Shown one piece after another: positions 1-8,801 of a stretch of 41,736 bases of DNA (positions are counted from its first letter, which is position 1; every line of letters begins with the position of its first letter). Location of the stretch: assembly GCA_001303705.1 (NCBI GenBank), contig LJUI01000006.1, positions 1-41,736 of the forward strand, read 5' to 3'. Made by a program: the position numbers and the translations under genes. The stretch is from a candidate division TA06 bacterium SM23_40. GTDB lineage: Bacteria > LJUI01 > SM1-40. The notes below the pieces were generated by a model. It was not told where the DNA came from. It saw only the letters and a program-made list of their open reading frames with translations, and searched no databases.

Positions 1-177
1 GTTCTCTGGGGCGATGACCGGAGGTGCCTTATACCGTCGCCAATCGCCTGCCGCAGGAGCGCGAGCACCACGGCGCACAAAGGCACAGCGGCATCTGAGG
101 TCCTGCTAAAGACAGGCTGCCTCGACGCCCGGAGCCGCCCAGATCTATCCGGCGGCCATGTCGAGCGCCCCCGTCGA

Positions 178-1488
178 TCAATAAGGGTAGAAGATGAAGA
201 AGAGGAGGGAGAGGAGGGAGAGAGGCCAGAGGCCGGGGTTGATGTCGGCTCGCCGACCGGCGGCCAGCTTGAAGATCGGATAGACGACGAATCCGGCGGC
301 GATGCCGATGCCGATGTTGTAGGTGAAGCTCATGAGGACGATGACGATGAACCCAGGCATCAGCTCGGTGAAGTCTTCAAATTTGATCTTGGTGACGGCG
401 GAGAGCATCAGCATCCCCACGATGATCAATGCCGGGCCGGTCGCCTGTCCCGGGATGGCGGTGAAGAGCGGGGCGAAGAAGAGACAGACGAGGAAGAGGA
501 GGGCAACGACCACGGCAGTCAGCCCCGTGCGGCCGCCCGCCTCCACTCCCGCGGCCGATTCTATGTAGGTGCCTGAGGTCGTCGTACCGACGAGCGCCCC
601 GAAGACGGTCGCCAGGGCATCGGCCAGCATCGGCTTCTCGATATCTGGAAGATTCCCGTCCTCATCGAGGAATCCGGCCCGCGCCGACACTCCGATGAGA
701 GTGCCCATGGTATCGACGAAGTCCATGATGAAGATCGTGAGAACGACGGCGAGGAATCCCCACGTGAGCGCTCCCAGGATGTCGATCTTGAAGAAGATGG
801 GCGCCAGTGAGGGGGGCGCGCTCACCCATCCCTCGGGAGCCTTTGTCACCCCTAGGGGAATCGACAGGAAGGTGATGGCCAGGATACCGATGAGTATCGC
901 AGCTCTCACCCGCTTCGTCATCAAGATCCCCATGAGGAAGAGCCCCAGGATCGCCAACAGTACTTCGGTAGATCTGATATCGCCCACGTGGACCGGAGCC
1001 CCGGGGATGCCGAGCGTCACGATCCCCGACTCGTTCAGGCCGACGAATGTGAGGAATAGACCGATCCCCGCCGCGAAACTGTACTTGAGCCCCATCGGTA
1101 TCGCCTTGGCCAGCCACGCGCGCAGACCTGCCACCGTCATCACTACGAAGATGATCCCGCTGAGAAAAATCGCCCCCAGGGCCTGCTGCCACGAGTATCC
1201 CAGCAGCTTGACGACCGTGAAGGCAACGAATGCATTCTCCCCCATGTAGGGGGCAATGGCGAACGGCCGCCTGGCATACACTCCCATGAGCAGGGTACCG
1301 AAGACAGCGGAGAGTATCGTCGCCACCATGGAGGGCCCGCGGGGGATGCCGGCAGCCATGAGAATGGCCGGGTTGACAATGACGATATAGACCATTGTCA
1401 TGAACGTCACCAGGCCGGCCATCGCTTCTGTCCGGATATTTGTGCCCTGACGACTCAGGCCGAAATATCTGTCCAGGGCGGCGCGCAT
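178..1488 (-). CDS. NCS2-family purine (hypoxanthine/guanine/adenine) permease, AzgA/PbuG type
   Basis: This is a 436-residue inner-membrane transporter predicted to bring purine bases into the cell by proton symport. The sequence is almost entirely hydrophobic segments, consistent with the 12-14 membrane helices of the family. It carries features of the AzgA/PbuG branch: an N-terminal FGL...GTNIRTE stretch, the TFMTMVYI segment near residue 30, AxFGTLLMG near 60 and the PYMGENAFVAF motif near 80-90. Length matches the family (about 430-450). The start is well supported: GGGGAGGAG lies a few bases before the ATG at 1488. A strong promoter-like site lies about 90 bases upstream (1580-1608). 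The gene stands alone and is divergent from the ABC-transporter operon. The exact base transported cannot be read from sequence. No purine riboswitch was seen in the leader. Confidence 0.92.
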   Translation of the reverse strand: MRAALDRYFGLSRQGTNIRTEAMAGLVTFMTMVYIVIVNPAILMAAGIPRGPSMVATILSAVFGTLLMGVYARRPFAIAPYMGENAFVAFTVVKLLGYSWQQALGAIFLSGIIFVVMTVAGLRAWLAKAIPMGLKYSFAAGIGLFLTFVGLNESGIVTLGIPGAPVHVGDIRSTEVLLAILGLFLMGILMTKRVRAAILIGILAITFLSIPLGVTKAPEGWVSAPPSLAPIFFKIDILGALTWGFLAVVLTIFIMDFVDTMGTLIGVSARAGFLDEDGNLPDIEKPMLADALATVFGALVGTTTSGTYIESAAGVEAGGRTGLTAVVVALLFLVCLFFAPLFTAIPGQATGPALIIVGMLMLSAVTKIKFEDFTELMPGFIVIVLMSFTYNIGIGIAAGFVVYPIFKLAAGRRADINPGLWPLSLLSLLFFIFYPY

Positions 1489-1579
1489 TCACTCCTCCCC
1501 GATTATGGTCTATCGATCGGCATTCACTCGATCTGAACCCGGCTACTCCGCACGTCAATCCTCGACCGGAACGCGCAAG

Positions 1580-1608
1580 ACTATAGGGACCGTCTGCCCA
1601 TCTGTCAA
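1580..1608 (-). promoter_or_regulatory. Sigma-70-like promoter of the purine permease
   Basis: On the minus strand TTGACA (1603-1608) is followed by a 17-nt spacer and TATAGT (1580-1585). This is a perfect -35 box with 5/6 of the -10 consensus, about 90 bases before the permease start. The gap 1489-1860 otherwise holds only this and the divergent promoter at 1738-1766. Confidence 0.7.
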
Positions 1609-1737
1609 GTGCCAATTGGGGTCGCGGTTCCGGCCCCCACTCATTCCCCCCTGGCGGGGGCACAGACCAGCAATCCGGACCCATGCAACCGGGCCGCGCC
1701 ATTGCAGATAGAGGGACGGTCAGCGCATAGATTTTCC

Positions 1738-1766
1738 TTGACACAGGGGAACTCATGTGCTATTAC
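1738..1766 (+). promoter_or_regulatory. Sigma-70-like promoter of the ABC exporter operon
   Basis: TTGACA (1738-1743), a 17-nt spacer and TATTAC (1761-1766) precede the ABC ATPase start at 1861 by about 95 bases. The -35 box is perfect and the -10 box is a 4/6 match. It is arranged back to back with the permease promoter. Confidence 0.6.
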
Positions 1767-1860
1767 TACGTCTCCAGTTGTGCGGAGAGGCGTCGCCAGC
1801 AGATTTCCCAGCGCCAGCAAGTTCCGGCGCTGGCTCAGTTTGTAAGCTCGAGGATATATC

Positions 1861-2841
1861 ATGATCGAAGCAACAAATCTCGTGAAGCGGTTCGGTCCTA
1901 CCGTCGCCGTCAATGATATCTCCTTCACGGTCGCCAAAGGAGAAGTCCTGGGCTTTCTCGGCCCGAATGGTGCGGGAAAGACAACAACGATGCGTATCTT
2001 GACCTGCTTTCTCGTCGCCGATTCCGGCACAGCCACCGTCGCGGGGTATGACATCCACGAGGATCCGATCGAAGTCCGAAGGAGGATCGGATATCTCCCG
2101 GAGACTGCACCCCTGTACAACGACATGACCGTTGTCGACTATCTCAACTTCATCGCCGAGGCCCGCGGTATCCGCAACGGCGGGCGCAAGGCCGCTGTCG
2201 ATCGTATGATCGAGGTGACGAGCCTGAAAGGTGTCACCAAGCAGTCGATCGGGTCACTCTCTCGAGGGTACCGACAGCGCGTGGGATTGGCCCAGACACT
2301 CATACACGATCCCGAGATCCTTATCCTCGACGAGCCGACGAGCGGCCTCGACCCCAATCAGATCATCGAGATCCGCGAGCTCATCAAGAGACTGGGCGAG
2401 GAGAAGACGGTCCTGTTGAGCACCCACATCCTCCCCGAGGTCTCAGCCACATGCAGTCGCATGATCATCATCGACCAGGGAGAGCTGGTTGCAAGCGGCA
2501 CTCCTGAGGAGCTGTCGAACCAGGCGAGCCGGGAGGGCACCACGGTAGTCTCGATCCGCGGCCCCCTTCCCGAGATCACCTCCACCCTCGCCGCCGCGCC
2601 GTGGGTCGCCGACTGGCACCAGGTGGGCGAGAGCATCGGCGACCTCCATCGCCTGAGGCTGCGAGGCAGTGAGGGCAGGGATATCGCGGAGGACCTGTTC
2701 CGGACCGTCGTGACCAAAGGGTGGAGTCTCGCTGAACTGTACCGGGAACAGGTGAGCCTCGAGGAGGTCTTCCTCCGTCTCACCATGAGCGAACGTGGAG
2801 ATGCAGCGAAGGAGGAGCGAAGCGAGGTGAATCCGGAATGA
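1861..2841 (+). CDS. ABC transporter ATP-binding protein (GldA-like)
   Basis: This 326-residue cytoplasmic ATPase would energise an ABC-2 type exporter. It has Walker A GPNGAGKTT (about residues 34-42), the ABC signature LSRGYRQR (about 133-140), Walker B LILDEPTSGLDP and a switch-histidine segment LLSTHIL. The roughly 90-residue C-terminal extension is typical of GldA/CcmA-type ATPases that pair with ABC-2 permeases. GAGGATATATC before the ATG is an acceptable ribosome site. The gene overlaps the next by 4 bases (ATGA), so translation is coupled to the permease. With the following three genes it forms the widespread GldA-GldF-GldG-DUF4340 type cluster. The substrate is unknown. The resemblance to gliding-motility genes does not by itself imply gliding. 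Confidence 0.92.
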   Translation: MIEATNLVKRFGPTVAVNDISFTVAKGEVLGFLGPNGAGKTTTMRILTCFLVADSGTATVAGYDIHEDPIEVRRRIGYLPETAPLYNDMTVVDYLNFIAEARGIRNGGRKAAVDRMIEVTSLKGVTKQSIGSLSRGYRQRVGLAQTLIHDPEILILDEPTSGLDPNQIIEIRELIKRLGEEKTVLLSTHILPEVSATCSRMIIIDQGELVASGTPEELSNQASREGTTVVSIRGPLPEITSTLAAAPWVADWHQVGESIGDLHRLRLRGSEGRDIAEDLFRTVVTKGWSLAELYREQVSLEEVFLRLTMSERGDAAKEERSEVNPE

Positions 2842-3548
2842 CGAACACACTAACCGTCTTCAAGAAGGAGTTCCGCACGTACTTCGCTTCCCCCATGGGA
2901 TATATCTACATCACTGTCTTTCTCGTGGCTACGAACTGGCTGTTTCTTCGGGGATTCTTCCTGATCAACCAGGCCTCATTGAGGGGGTTCTTCGGCGTTC
3001 TCCCCTGGATATTCCTGCTATTCGTGCCGGCCGTCACGATGCGGCTCTGGGCCGAGGAACGGAAGGTAGGCACGGCAGAAGTGCTGATGACGTTGCCACT
3101 CCGGGATCACGAGATAGTCCTCGGGAAGTTCCTCGCGAGCCTGGCATTTGTCGCCATCTCCCTTGCCCTCACCCTGGTGCTTCCCATCACCACAGCCATC
3201 ATCGGCAGCCCTGACACAGGATCGATCATCGGCGGGTATATCGGAGCCCTGCTGTTGGGCGCCGCATACCTCGCTATCGGCATCTTTGCCTCCGGCCTCA
3301 CAGAGAACCAGATCGTCGCATTCATAGTCGGCATCGCGATCTGCTTTGTGCTGCTCGTTCTGGGCGAGAACATCGTCCTCTTCACTCTGCCGACGCCACT
3401 CGTGCCGGTCTTCGAATTTCTCGGACTGGGAGCTCACTTCCGGAGTATCTCAAGAGGAGTGCTCGACTCCCGCGATATCGTATACTACCTGTCTGTGGTG
3501 GTGCTCTTTCTCTATCTCAATCTGAGAACACTCGAAAACCAGAGGTAG
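2838..3548 (+). CDS. ABC-2 type transporter permease (GldF-like)
   Basis: The protein is 236 residues with about six hydrophobic segments, the usual size and topology of GldF/NosY-like ABC-2 permeases. Features seen are the N-terminal FKKEFRTYFASPMGYIY segment (amphipathic, then first helix), LFVPAVTMRLWAEERKVGTAEVLMTLPL near residues 60-85, typical of this family, and a last helix ending in a short basic tail. It starts inside the stop codon of the ATPase gene (ATGA overlap). A 57-base gap separates it from the GldG-like gene. It should form the membrane channel with the ATPase at 1861-2841. Confidence 0.9.
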   Translation: MTNTLTVFKKEFRTYFASPMGYIYITVFLVATNWLFLRGFFLINQASLRGFFGVLPWIFLLFVPAVTMRLWAEERKVGTAEVLMTLPLRDHEIVLGKFLASLAFVAISLALTLVLPITTAIIGSPDTGSIIGGYIGALLLGAAYLAIGIFASGLTENQIVAFIVGIAICFVLLVLGENIVLFTLPTPLVPVFEFLGLGAHFRSISRGVLDSRDIVYYLSVVVLFLYLNLRTLENQR

Positions 3549-3605
3549 CACAACAGACAGGACTATTCTGTCACAACTTCATTCATCAACGGGAGATCTC
3601 TGGTC

Positions 3606-5189
3606 ATGACCTCTCGCAGGGCCACTCAGCGGACAACCTCCATCACTCTCGTCGTGATACTGGTGGTCATCCTCATCGTCGCCAACATACTTGCTGCCAG
3701 ACGATTCGTCAGAGTCGATCTCACAGATGGGAAGATCCACACGCTCTCAGCCGCAAGCCGCCGCATCGCTTCCAGGCTCGATGACTTGCTGACGATCGAA
3801 GTCTACATCTCCGATAAACTCCCCCCACACCTCATCGGGCTGCGCAACGATATCGAAGACCTACTTACCGAATACCGTGCGTACTCGGGCGGCAATATCA
3901 ACGTACGGGTCCTCGATCCGGCAGATGATCCCGAGATGCAGCGCAAACTTCAACACCTCGGTGTCCCCCGCGTTCAGATGAACATCATCGAGCGAGATCA
4001 GGCACGAGTCATCAGCGGCTATCTCGGAATGGCACTCTTCTACGAAGACCGGGCTGAGGTGATACCGGTGATCGAGGCCACGTCGATGCTCGAGTACGAT
4101 CTCTCCGTCGGCATCATCAAGGTAACCGGTGAGCGGAGGCCGAAGATCGGTTTCCTCCTCACGGGGAGCGAGTACGATTTCGTGGAGGATTTCGAGTCAC
4201 TTCGCTCTGAATTGACACGACAGTATGACGTGCGGGAGGTGACGCTCGACCGCGCAAGGGGAATACCCGAGGATATCAACACGCTCCTCATCATGGGCGT
4301 ACGCGATCTCGATGAGTGGCAGCAGTACCAGATCGATCAGTTCATAATGCGCGGCGGGAAGAGCTTGTTCATGATCGATGCAGTGGAGATCGGCGAAGGA
4401 CTCATGGCGGTTGCGCAGGAGGCCGTCCCGTATGATCAGCTCCATCACTACGGGATCGACGTCCAGAAGAATCTCGTGCTCGATGCATCCAATGAGATGG
4501 CATCATTCAGCTCGGGCTTCTTCAGCTTCTTCGTCCCCTATCCGTTCTGGGTCAAGGTACGGCAAGAGGGATTCTCACAGGACAATCCCATCGTCAGCCG
4601 GCTCGAATCGCTCTCTCTCCCCTGGACGAGCTCCCTCGAGACCGTCCCCGATATGGGGCCCGAGGTCGAGGTCATCCCCCTGGCGAGATCGAGCCCGCGG
4701 AGCTGGCGGCAGGCAGAACGTTTCGATCTCAACCCGCAACAGGATTTCGGGGCCTGGATGATCGGCGACCCACAGCCGGAGATGGTTGTCGCCCTACTCT
4801 CCGGGAGTTTCACCAGCTATTTCGCCGAACGCGATGTGCCGGCCCCGGAACAGGGGCCCCCGCCCCCTCCCGAGGAACCGATCGCCGAGAGTCCGTCCAA
4901 TCAGATGATCGTCATCGGGAATTCGCGTCTGGCGACCGATGACTTCATGTCTCGCTTCCCGGCCAACATGGTCTTCCTCCTCAATACCGTCGACTGGTTC
5001 AGTCTGAGCGAGGATCTGATCTCCATACGGTCCCGGGGCGTCACAGACCGGCCGCTCTCCCAGCTCACACAGCCCCAGAAAGCCGCATTCAAGATAGTCA
5101 ACACCTATGCGATGGCTCTCGCCATCGTGATATTCGGTCTGGCACGGCTCGTTCTGCGACGACGAGACAGGCTGGCTGGCGGAGGATAG
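3606..5189 (+). CDS. GldG-family ABC transporter auxiliary protein
   Basis: This 527-residue protein is anchored by a membrane helix at each end (about residues 12-30 and 497-518), leaving a large extracytoplasmic domain. The N-terminal part reads like the ABC_transp_aux (GldG) family: RRFVRVDLTDGKIHTLS near 32-48, then a segment with ISDKLPP and GGNINVRVLDPADDPE near 95-108. A proline-rich stretch (PEQGPPPPPEEP) near residue 415 looks like a linker. It lies between the ABC permease and the DUF4340 gene, as is common for this cluster. In Bacteroidota GldG is needed for gliding; in other phyla the role is unknown and probably concerns export or envelope function. GGGAG about 11 bases before the ATG serves as ribosome site. 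Confidence 0.87.
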   Translation: MTSRRATQRTTSITLVVILVVILIVANILAARRFVRVDLTDGKIHTLSAASRRIASRLDDLLTIEVYISDKLPPHLIGLRNDIEDLLTEYRAYSGGNINVRVLDPADDPEMQRKLQHLGVPRVQMNIIERDQARVISGYLGMALFYEDRAEVIPVIEATSMLEYDLSVGIIKVTGERRPKIGFLLTGSEYDFVEDFESLRSELTRQYDVREVTLDRARGIPEDINTLLIMGVRDLDEWQQYQIDQFIMRGGKSLFMIDAVEIGEGLMAVAQEAVPYDQLHHYGIDVQKNLVLDASNEMASFSSGFFSFFVPYPFWVKVRQEGFSQDNPIVSRLESLSLPWTSSLETVPDMGPEVEVIPLARSSPRSWRQAERFDLNPQQDFGAWMIGDPQPEMVVALLSGSFTSYFAERDVPAPEQGPPPPPEEPIAESPSNQMIVIGNSRLATDDFMSRFPANMVFLLNTVDWFSLSEDLISIRSRGVTDRPLSQLTQPQKAAFKIVNTYAMALAIVIFGLARLVLRRRDRLAGGG

Positions 5190-5199
5190 GGCACCCACG

Positions 5200-6177
5200 A
5201 TGAAGCGCAGACAATTCCGGCCCCTCCTGTTCGCCCTGGCGGCACTCATCCTCCTGTTCCTTGTCTCGGAGGGGGTCCTGAGGCTCGGGAGACGCGAACC
5301 GCGCTCCACGACGCTCTTCCCCGACTTCGATGGCTCGAGAGTGGAGGCGATCAGCATTGCGCGGCGAGCGACCTCGGTCCGTCTGACTCGTGCGGCGACA
5401 GGGTGGAGGGTCCACTCGGACACCATGTCCTATGGCGCAGATCCCGATATCGTCGATCGGCTCATCACTGCCCTGGCAGATATGGAGGGCAGTCTGGTAT
5501 CGCATAATCCCGCCAACCACGCCGTCTTCGAGGTGGATAGTGTGAACGGTACCAGTGCCGCAGTGCTGGATGCGGCCGGCCTGCCGCTCGCGTCTCTTGT
5601 CATAGGGAAGACCGCCCCCAGTATGGCGGGGACATATTTGCGGCGCGCGGATGAGCCAGAGGTATACCTCACCGATAGCTTTCTGCGGTCGATCTTCTCC
5701 CCCAATCTCAGGACGTGGCGGAACAGAAAGATACTCTCTTTCGAGCCGTCCGAACTGCGCAGCATAGAACTAGAGTCTCCGACCGAATCGATCCGGTTGG
5801 AGCGGACTGACGCTGACACGCCCTGGCAGATGACGCATCCCGAGGAGTGCCTCGCCGATGCCGCAACCGTCGACGGAATGACCCGGATCTTATCCCATCT
5901 CACCGCATCTGATTTCGCACCAGACACCCTGAGCCCCGAGAATGCGGGCTTGACACCGCCGCAATATCGGATCATGATCGAACTGGCGAGCGGTGAGAGC
6001 AGGGAAGTCCTCGCCGGCGGGGACCCGGAGGCGGTACGGCTCAATGTACAGATCTCCGGGGAGAAGACGACCTATATCCTGCCGAGAGTATCGATCGAAA
6101 TGGTGATGAAAGGGCCGGAGGAGCTCAAAGCGGAAATTGAGGATCCGGTCGCCCCGGAAAGCGTAGAGACGAAATAG
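5200..6177 (+). CDS. DUF4340-family membrane-anchored protein
   Basis: A 325-residue protein begins with a basic stretch and one hydrophobic helix (about residues 8-24), leaving the rest outside the cytoplasm. The body has the repeated beta-rich pattern of DUF4340 proteins: a segment on whether residues act as EAISI..., W.V...., then ADPDIVDRLITALADM, and a second half LRSIELESPTESIRLERT...W. It starts 10 bases after the GldG-like gene, with GGAGGATAGGG upstream, and is the last gene of the ABC operon. DUF4340 genes commonly follow GldG-like genes in diverse bacteria. The molecular function is not established. An auxiliary role to the exporter is an inference from neighbourhood. Confidence 0.82.
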   Translation: MKRRQFRPLLFALAALILLFLVSEGVLRLGRREPRSTTLFPDFDGSRVEAISIARRATSVRLTRAATGWRVHSDTMSYGADPDIVDRLITALADMEGSLVSHNPANHAVFEVDSVNGTSAAVLDAAGLPLASLVIGKTAPSMAGTYLRRADEPEVYLTDSFLRSIFSPNLRTWRNRKILSFEPSELRSIELESPTESIRLERTDADTPWQMTHPEECLADAATVDGMTRILSHLTASDFAPDTLSPENAGLTPPQYRIMIELASGESREVLAGGDPEAVRLNVQISGEKTTYILPRVSIEMVMKGPEELKAEIEDPVAPESVETK

Positions 6178-6344
6178 ACGAACGAAGAGACCGAACGCGG
6201 GCATCGGTCGTTCAACAGCGAGGCCGAGGCGGTCTCGCTTGAATTCTTGTTGCTGCCGCAGTAGATTGGCCGGTCACCGTCGGGTCCTGACGGGGCTATT
6301 GCACCGGAAGTGTCACGTGTGGGCCCGCGGGAGAGGAGATTGCC

Positions 6345-8738
6345 GTGCCCCCCTCCACATTGCCGTCTCAGGTGATAGATCTTCTCACACAGATGATCGA
6401 CGACGCCGTCACTACGGTAGACGCCGACGGGGGGAGAATCCTGCTTCTGGAGAGAGAAAGCGGGACGTTCACGAGACAGATCGAACGCGATTTCGATAGC
6501 ACCGCGCTCGAGGCGCCCCCCGACGTCAAGGCCACTCTCCATGCCTGGCGTCGCAGGATCATCGAGCGCGAGGAGGTTCTGACGATTCATGATCTACCGG
6601 CCGCCCGACGGATCACATCTCCAGCTCAGGGGCAGCCTGTCCCACCTGTCTATCGCTCCCTGCTCGGCATCCCGATCTGTGCACGGGGGAAGGTGCTCGG
6701 CCTGCTCGAGCTCGCGGGACGGCGGCCGGGCAAGTTCACCGGCCGGGAGACCACATCGCTCAAGCTCGTGGGAAGAGAGATGGGGCTCATATTCGAACTG
6801 GCAAAGCAGGGGTGGGAATCGCGCATTACCGCAGATCGTTTTCGTCTGCTGAACGATACGACGCAATCGCTCAGTTCGTGTACGCTCGCCGAGGACATCT
6901 TCGGCACTCTGTCCCAGGGCGTGCGCAGTATCTACGCTGATGGCCTCTGCCTCGTAATCATCGTTGACCGATCGAGAGGTATTCTCAGAACCGTCCTGCG
7001 TGCATCGCCCGAGGGCAGTGAGCAGACTGACGGACCGGCATTCGACATCACACCGGCGTACGACCCCATCCTTACCAGGCAGGAGCTGATGGTCGCGCGT
7101 GACCTGGCTACTGCGGCGCGATGTCCCCACGAGAAAGTGTTGTCGGGAGAGGGCTGCCGAACGTCGATATCGATCCCCATCGCCGCCGGCGATCACGTGC
7201 TCGGCATCCTCGCCATCGGAAACCCCCAGCCCGTAGTCCACGAGACGGGCGACATCGACCTGCTTCTGACGATGGCGCACCACGCTGCCGTCGCCCTCAT
7301 GAACGCAAGAGTCCACGCCACCTTACAGCAGAAGGCCAAGAAGTATCGAGCTCTGATAGAAGACGCCCCTGAGGCCATACTGCTTATCGACGTGACATCA
7401 GGAGCGATAGTAGAGTCGAACTCGGAGAGTCGCTCGCTTACCGGATACGACAGACATGAACTGATCGGGCAACCGATCGTATCCCTGGTGCCGTCAGATA
7501 GCCAATCTGCGCTCCGCGACGCTTTGAGGTCGACCGAGCGGGGCACGGAGGTTACTACTGTTGAGATCGGGTTCGTGCTGAAGGATGGAACTCTCATCGA
7601 TGCGGAGATCAGGCTGAGGGCTGTGTCCCTTGAAGGAGGAGGTCTGGCTGAAGCCGCCGTCCGCGATGTGAGTCGGCAACGCCGCGCCGCGAGAGACATG
7701 CGCCGACGCCTCGAGGATCTCACCGTCCTGAATACGATCTCCGAAACTCTCGCTCGCTCCGGCAGTCTCGACCATATGCTACGCTCCGTGCTCGATAATG
7801 CTCTCCAGCTCGCCGGCTTCGACGCAGGGGGCATCTTCCTCCTGGACGAAGCAACATCTCAGGAGAGGCTGATGTGCTGGGCCGGCGTAGCTTCCGCCCT
7901 AGCAGAGGGCCCGGATTTCCGCGACTGGGGACACGCGATCGGGCGCTATCTAGGTGAGACTGCGGGCGCCCTCATCGTGGAAGAGCTCGCGAAGGATCAG
8001 CGATTCGCCCACTCCCCCATCGCCAAGCAGGGATATCGCAGCTTTCTTGCCCTCCCCCTCAGGATATCGCAACGGAATCTCGGCTCGCTATGGATGGCCT
8101 CGCGAAGCCTGCGGGAAGTGAAGGGTCGGACCGTATCGCTTCTCTCCCATGTCGTCCGCCACCTGGCGTTGGCGATCGACGAGTTCCACGCCATAGAGAA
8201 TCTGCGCCGGTCCGAGGCGGACAGCAGACTTCTCTTCGAATCGGGGATCCAGGCGGTGGCAATCGTGAACGCTGATGGGTCTATTGTCCGTGTCAACAGT
8301 CGATTCGAGCAGTTGACAGGGCAGCGTGCAGGCGAGATCGTAGGCCGCGTCAACCTGCGAGGCATCCTCGGCTGCCAGTTGCTGCCCAAGACGCCAGTCC
8401 CCGAGGGAGCCGGGAACGCCCGAGCAGCACCGATGCACTACGACATCAGTGTGCCTGACAACGATGGTGAGGAACGCTGGCTTGACGTCGCCATCTCCGG
8501 GCTGCCGGAGGGCGATCAATACCTCGTCTCCATTCTGGACGTAACGGATCGCAAGCGCGCTCAGATCGCCCTCGCCAGAGAGAACGAGGAACTCCGCCAG
8601 CAGGTCCAGGACCTCGAGCGGTTCAATCGGTTCAGTATCGGCCGGGAGCGAAGGATTCACGAACTGAAGGCTCGCATCGATGAGCTCGAGGGAAGACTTC
8701 CCCAGCAGGAAAGACAGAGGCGGAAAGAAAGTCGATAG
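6345..8738 (+). CDS. Multidomain GAF/PAS sensor protein without an output domain
   Basis: The 797-residue soluble protein starts at GTG, preceded by GAGAGGAGAT at a good distance. Domains judged by pattern are a GAF (about 5-155), a second GAF (about 165-325), a PAS (about 335-450; ALIEDAPEAILLIDVTSGAIVESN), a third GAF (about 460-615) and a second PAS (about 620-735; LLFESGIQAVAIVNADGS). The end (about 740-797) is a charged coiled coil with the ERFNRFSIGRERRIHELK segment often seen after PAS domains. No histidine-kinase, GGDEF, EAL, HD or DNA-binding module is present. No membrane segment is seen, so it is probably cytosolic and signals by protein contact. A weak promoter candidate (TTGAAT, 17 nt, TAGATT at 6239-6267) lies upstream. 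It is separated from the ABC operon by 167 bases. Confidence 0.85.
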   Translation: MPPSTLPSQVIDLLTQMIDDAVTTVDADGGRILLLERESGTFTRQIERDFDSTALEAPPDVKATLHAWRRRIIEREEVLTIHDLPAARRITSPAQGQPVPPVYRSLLGIPICARGKVLGLLELAGRRPGKFTGRETTSLKLVGREMGLIFELAKQGWESRITADRFRLLNDTTQSLSSCTLAEDIFGTLSQGVRSIYADGLCLVIIVDRSRGILRTVLRASPEGSEQTDGPAFDITPAYDPILTRQELMVARDLATAARCPHEKVLSGEGCRTSISIPIAAGDHVLGILAIGNPQPVVHETGDIDLLLTMAHHAAVALMNARVHATLQQKAKKYRALIEDAPEAILLIDVTSGAIVESNSESRSLTGYDRHELIGQPIVSLVPSDSQSALRDALRSTERGTEVTTVEIGFVLKDGTLIDAEIRLRAVSLEGGGLAEAAVRDVSRQRRAARDMRRRLEDLTVLNTISETLARSGSLDHMLRSVLDNALQLAGFDAGGIFLLDEATSQERLMCWAGVASALAEGPDFRDWGHAIGRYLGETAGALIVEELAKDQRFAHSPIAKQGYRSFLALPLRISQRNLGSLWMASRSLREVKGRTVSLLSHVVRHLALAIDEFHAIENLRRSEADSRLLFESGIQAVAIVNADGSIVRVNSRFEQLTGQRAGEIVGRVNLRGILGCQLLPKTPVPEGAGNARAAPMHYDISVPDNDGEERWLDVAISGLPEGDQYLVSILDVTDRKRAQIALARENEELRQQVQDLERFNRFSIGRERRIHELKARIDELEGRLPQQERQRRKESR

Positions 8739-8801
8739 GGACCACCGACACGCTCTACCGCCGCAACCCCAACTCTCCGCAGGCGTGGCCCGATGCGAAG
8801 A

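Noticed and set aside
662-1756. A long open frame of 364 codons on the minus strand across the purine permease
   Set aside because: It is a shifted frame of the permease. The translation is Arg/Gly/Pro-rich with no family pattern, while the permease frame has clear membrane helices and a ribosome site.
1489-1860. Possible purine riboswitch before the permease
   Set aside because: The leader is only about 85 bases and I see none of the conserved core or paired loops; only promoter boxes are present.
3018-3437. Opposite-strand frame of 139 codons over the ABC permease gene
   Set aside because: Its composition (His/Glu/Arg/Gln-rich, low complexity) is typical of an antisense shadow, and no ribosome site is present.
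1861-6177. Gliding-motility operon
   Set aside because: GldA/GldF/GldG-like clusters with DUF4340 occur widely in non-gliding bacteria, and no other gld/spr gene is present.
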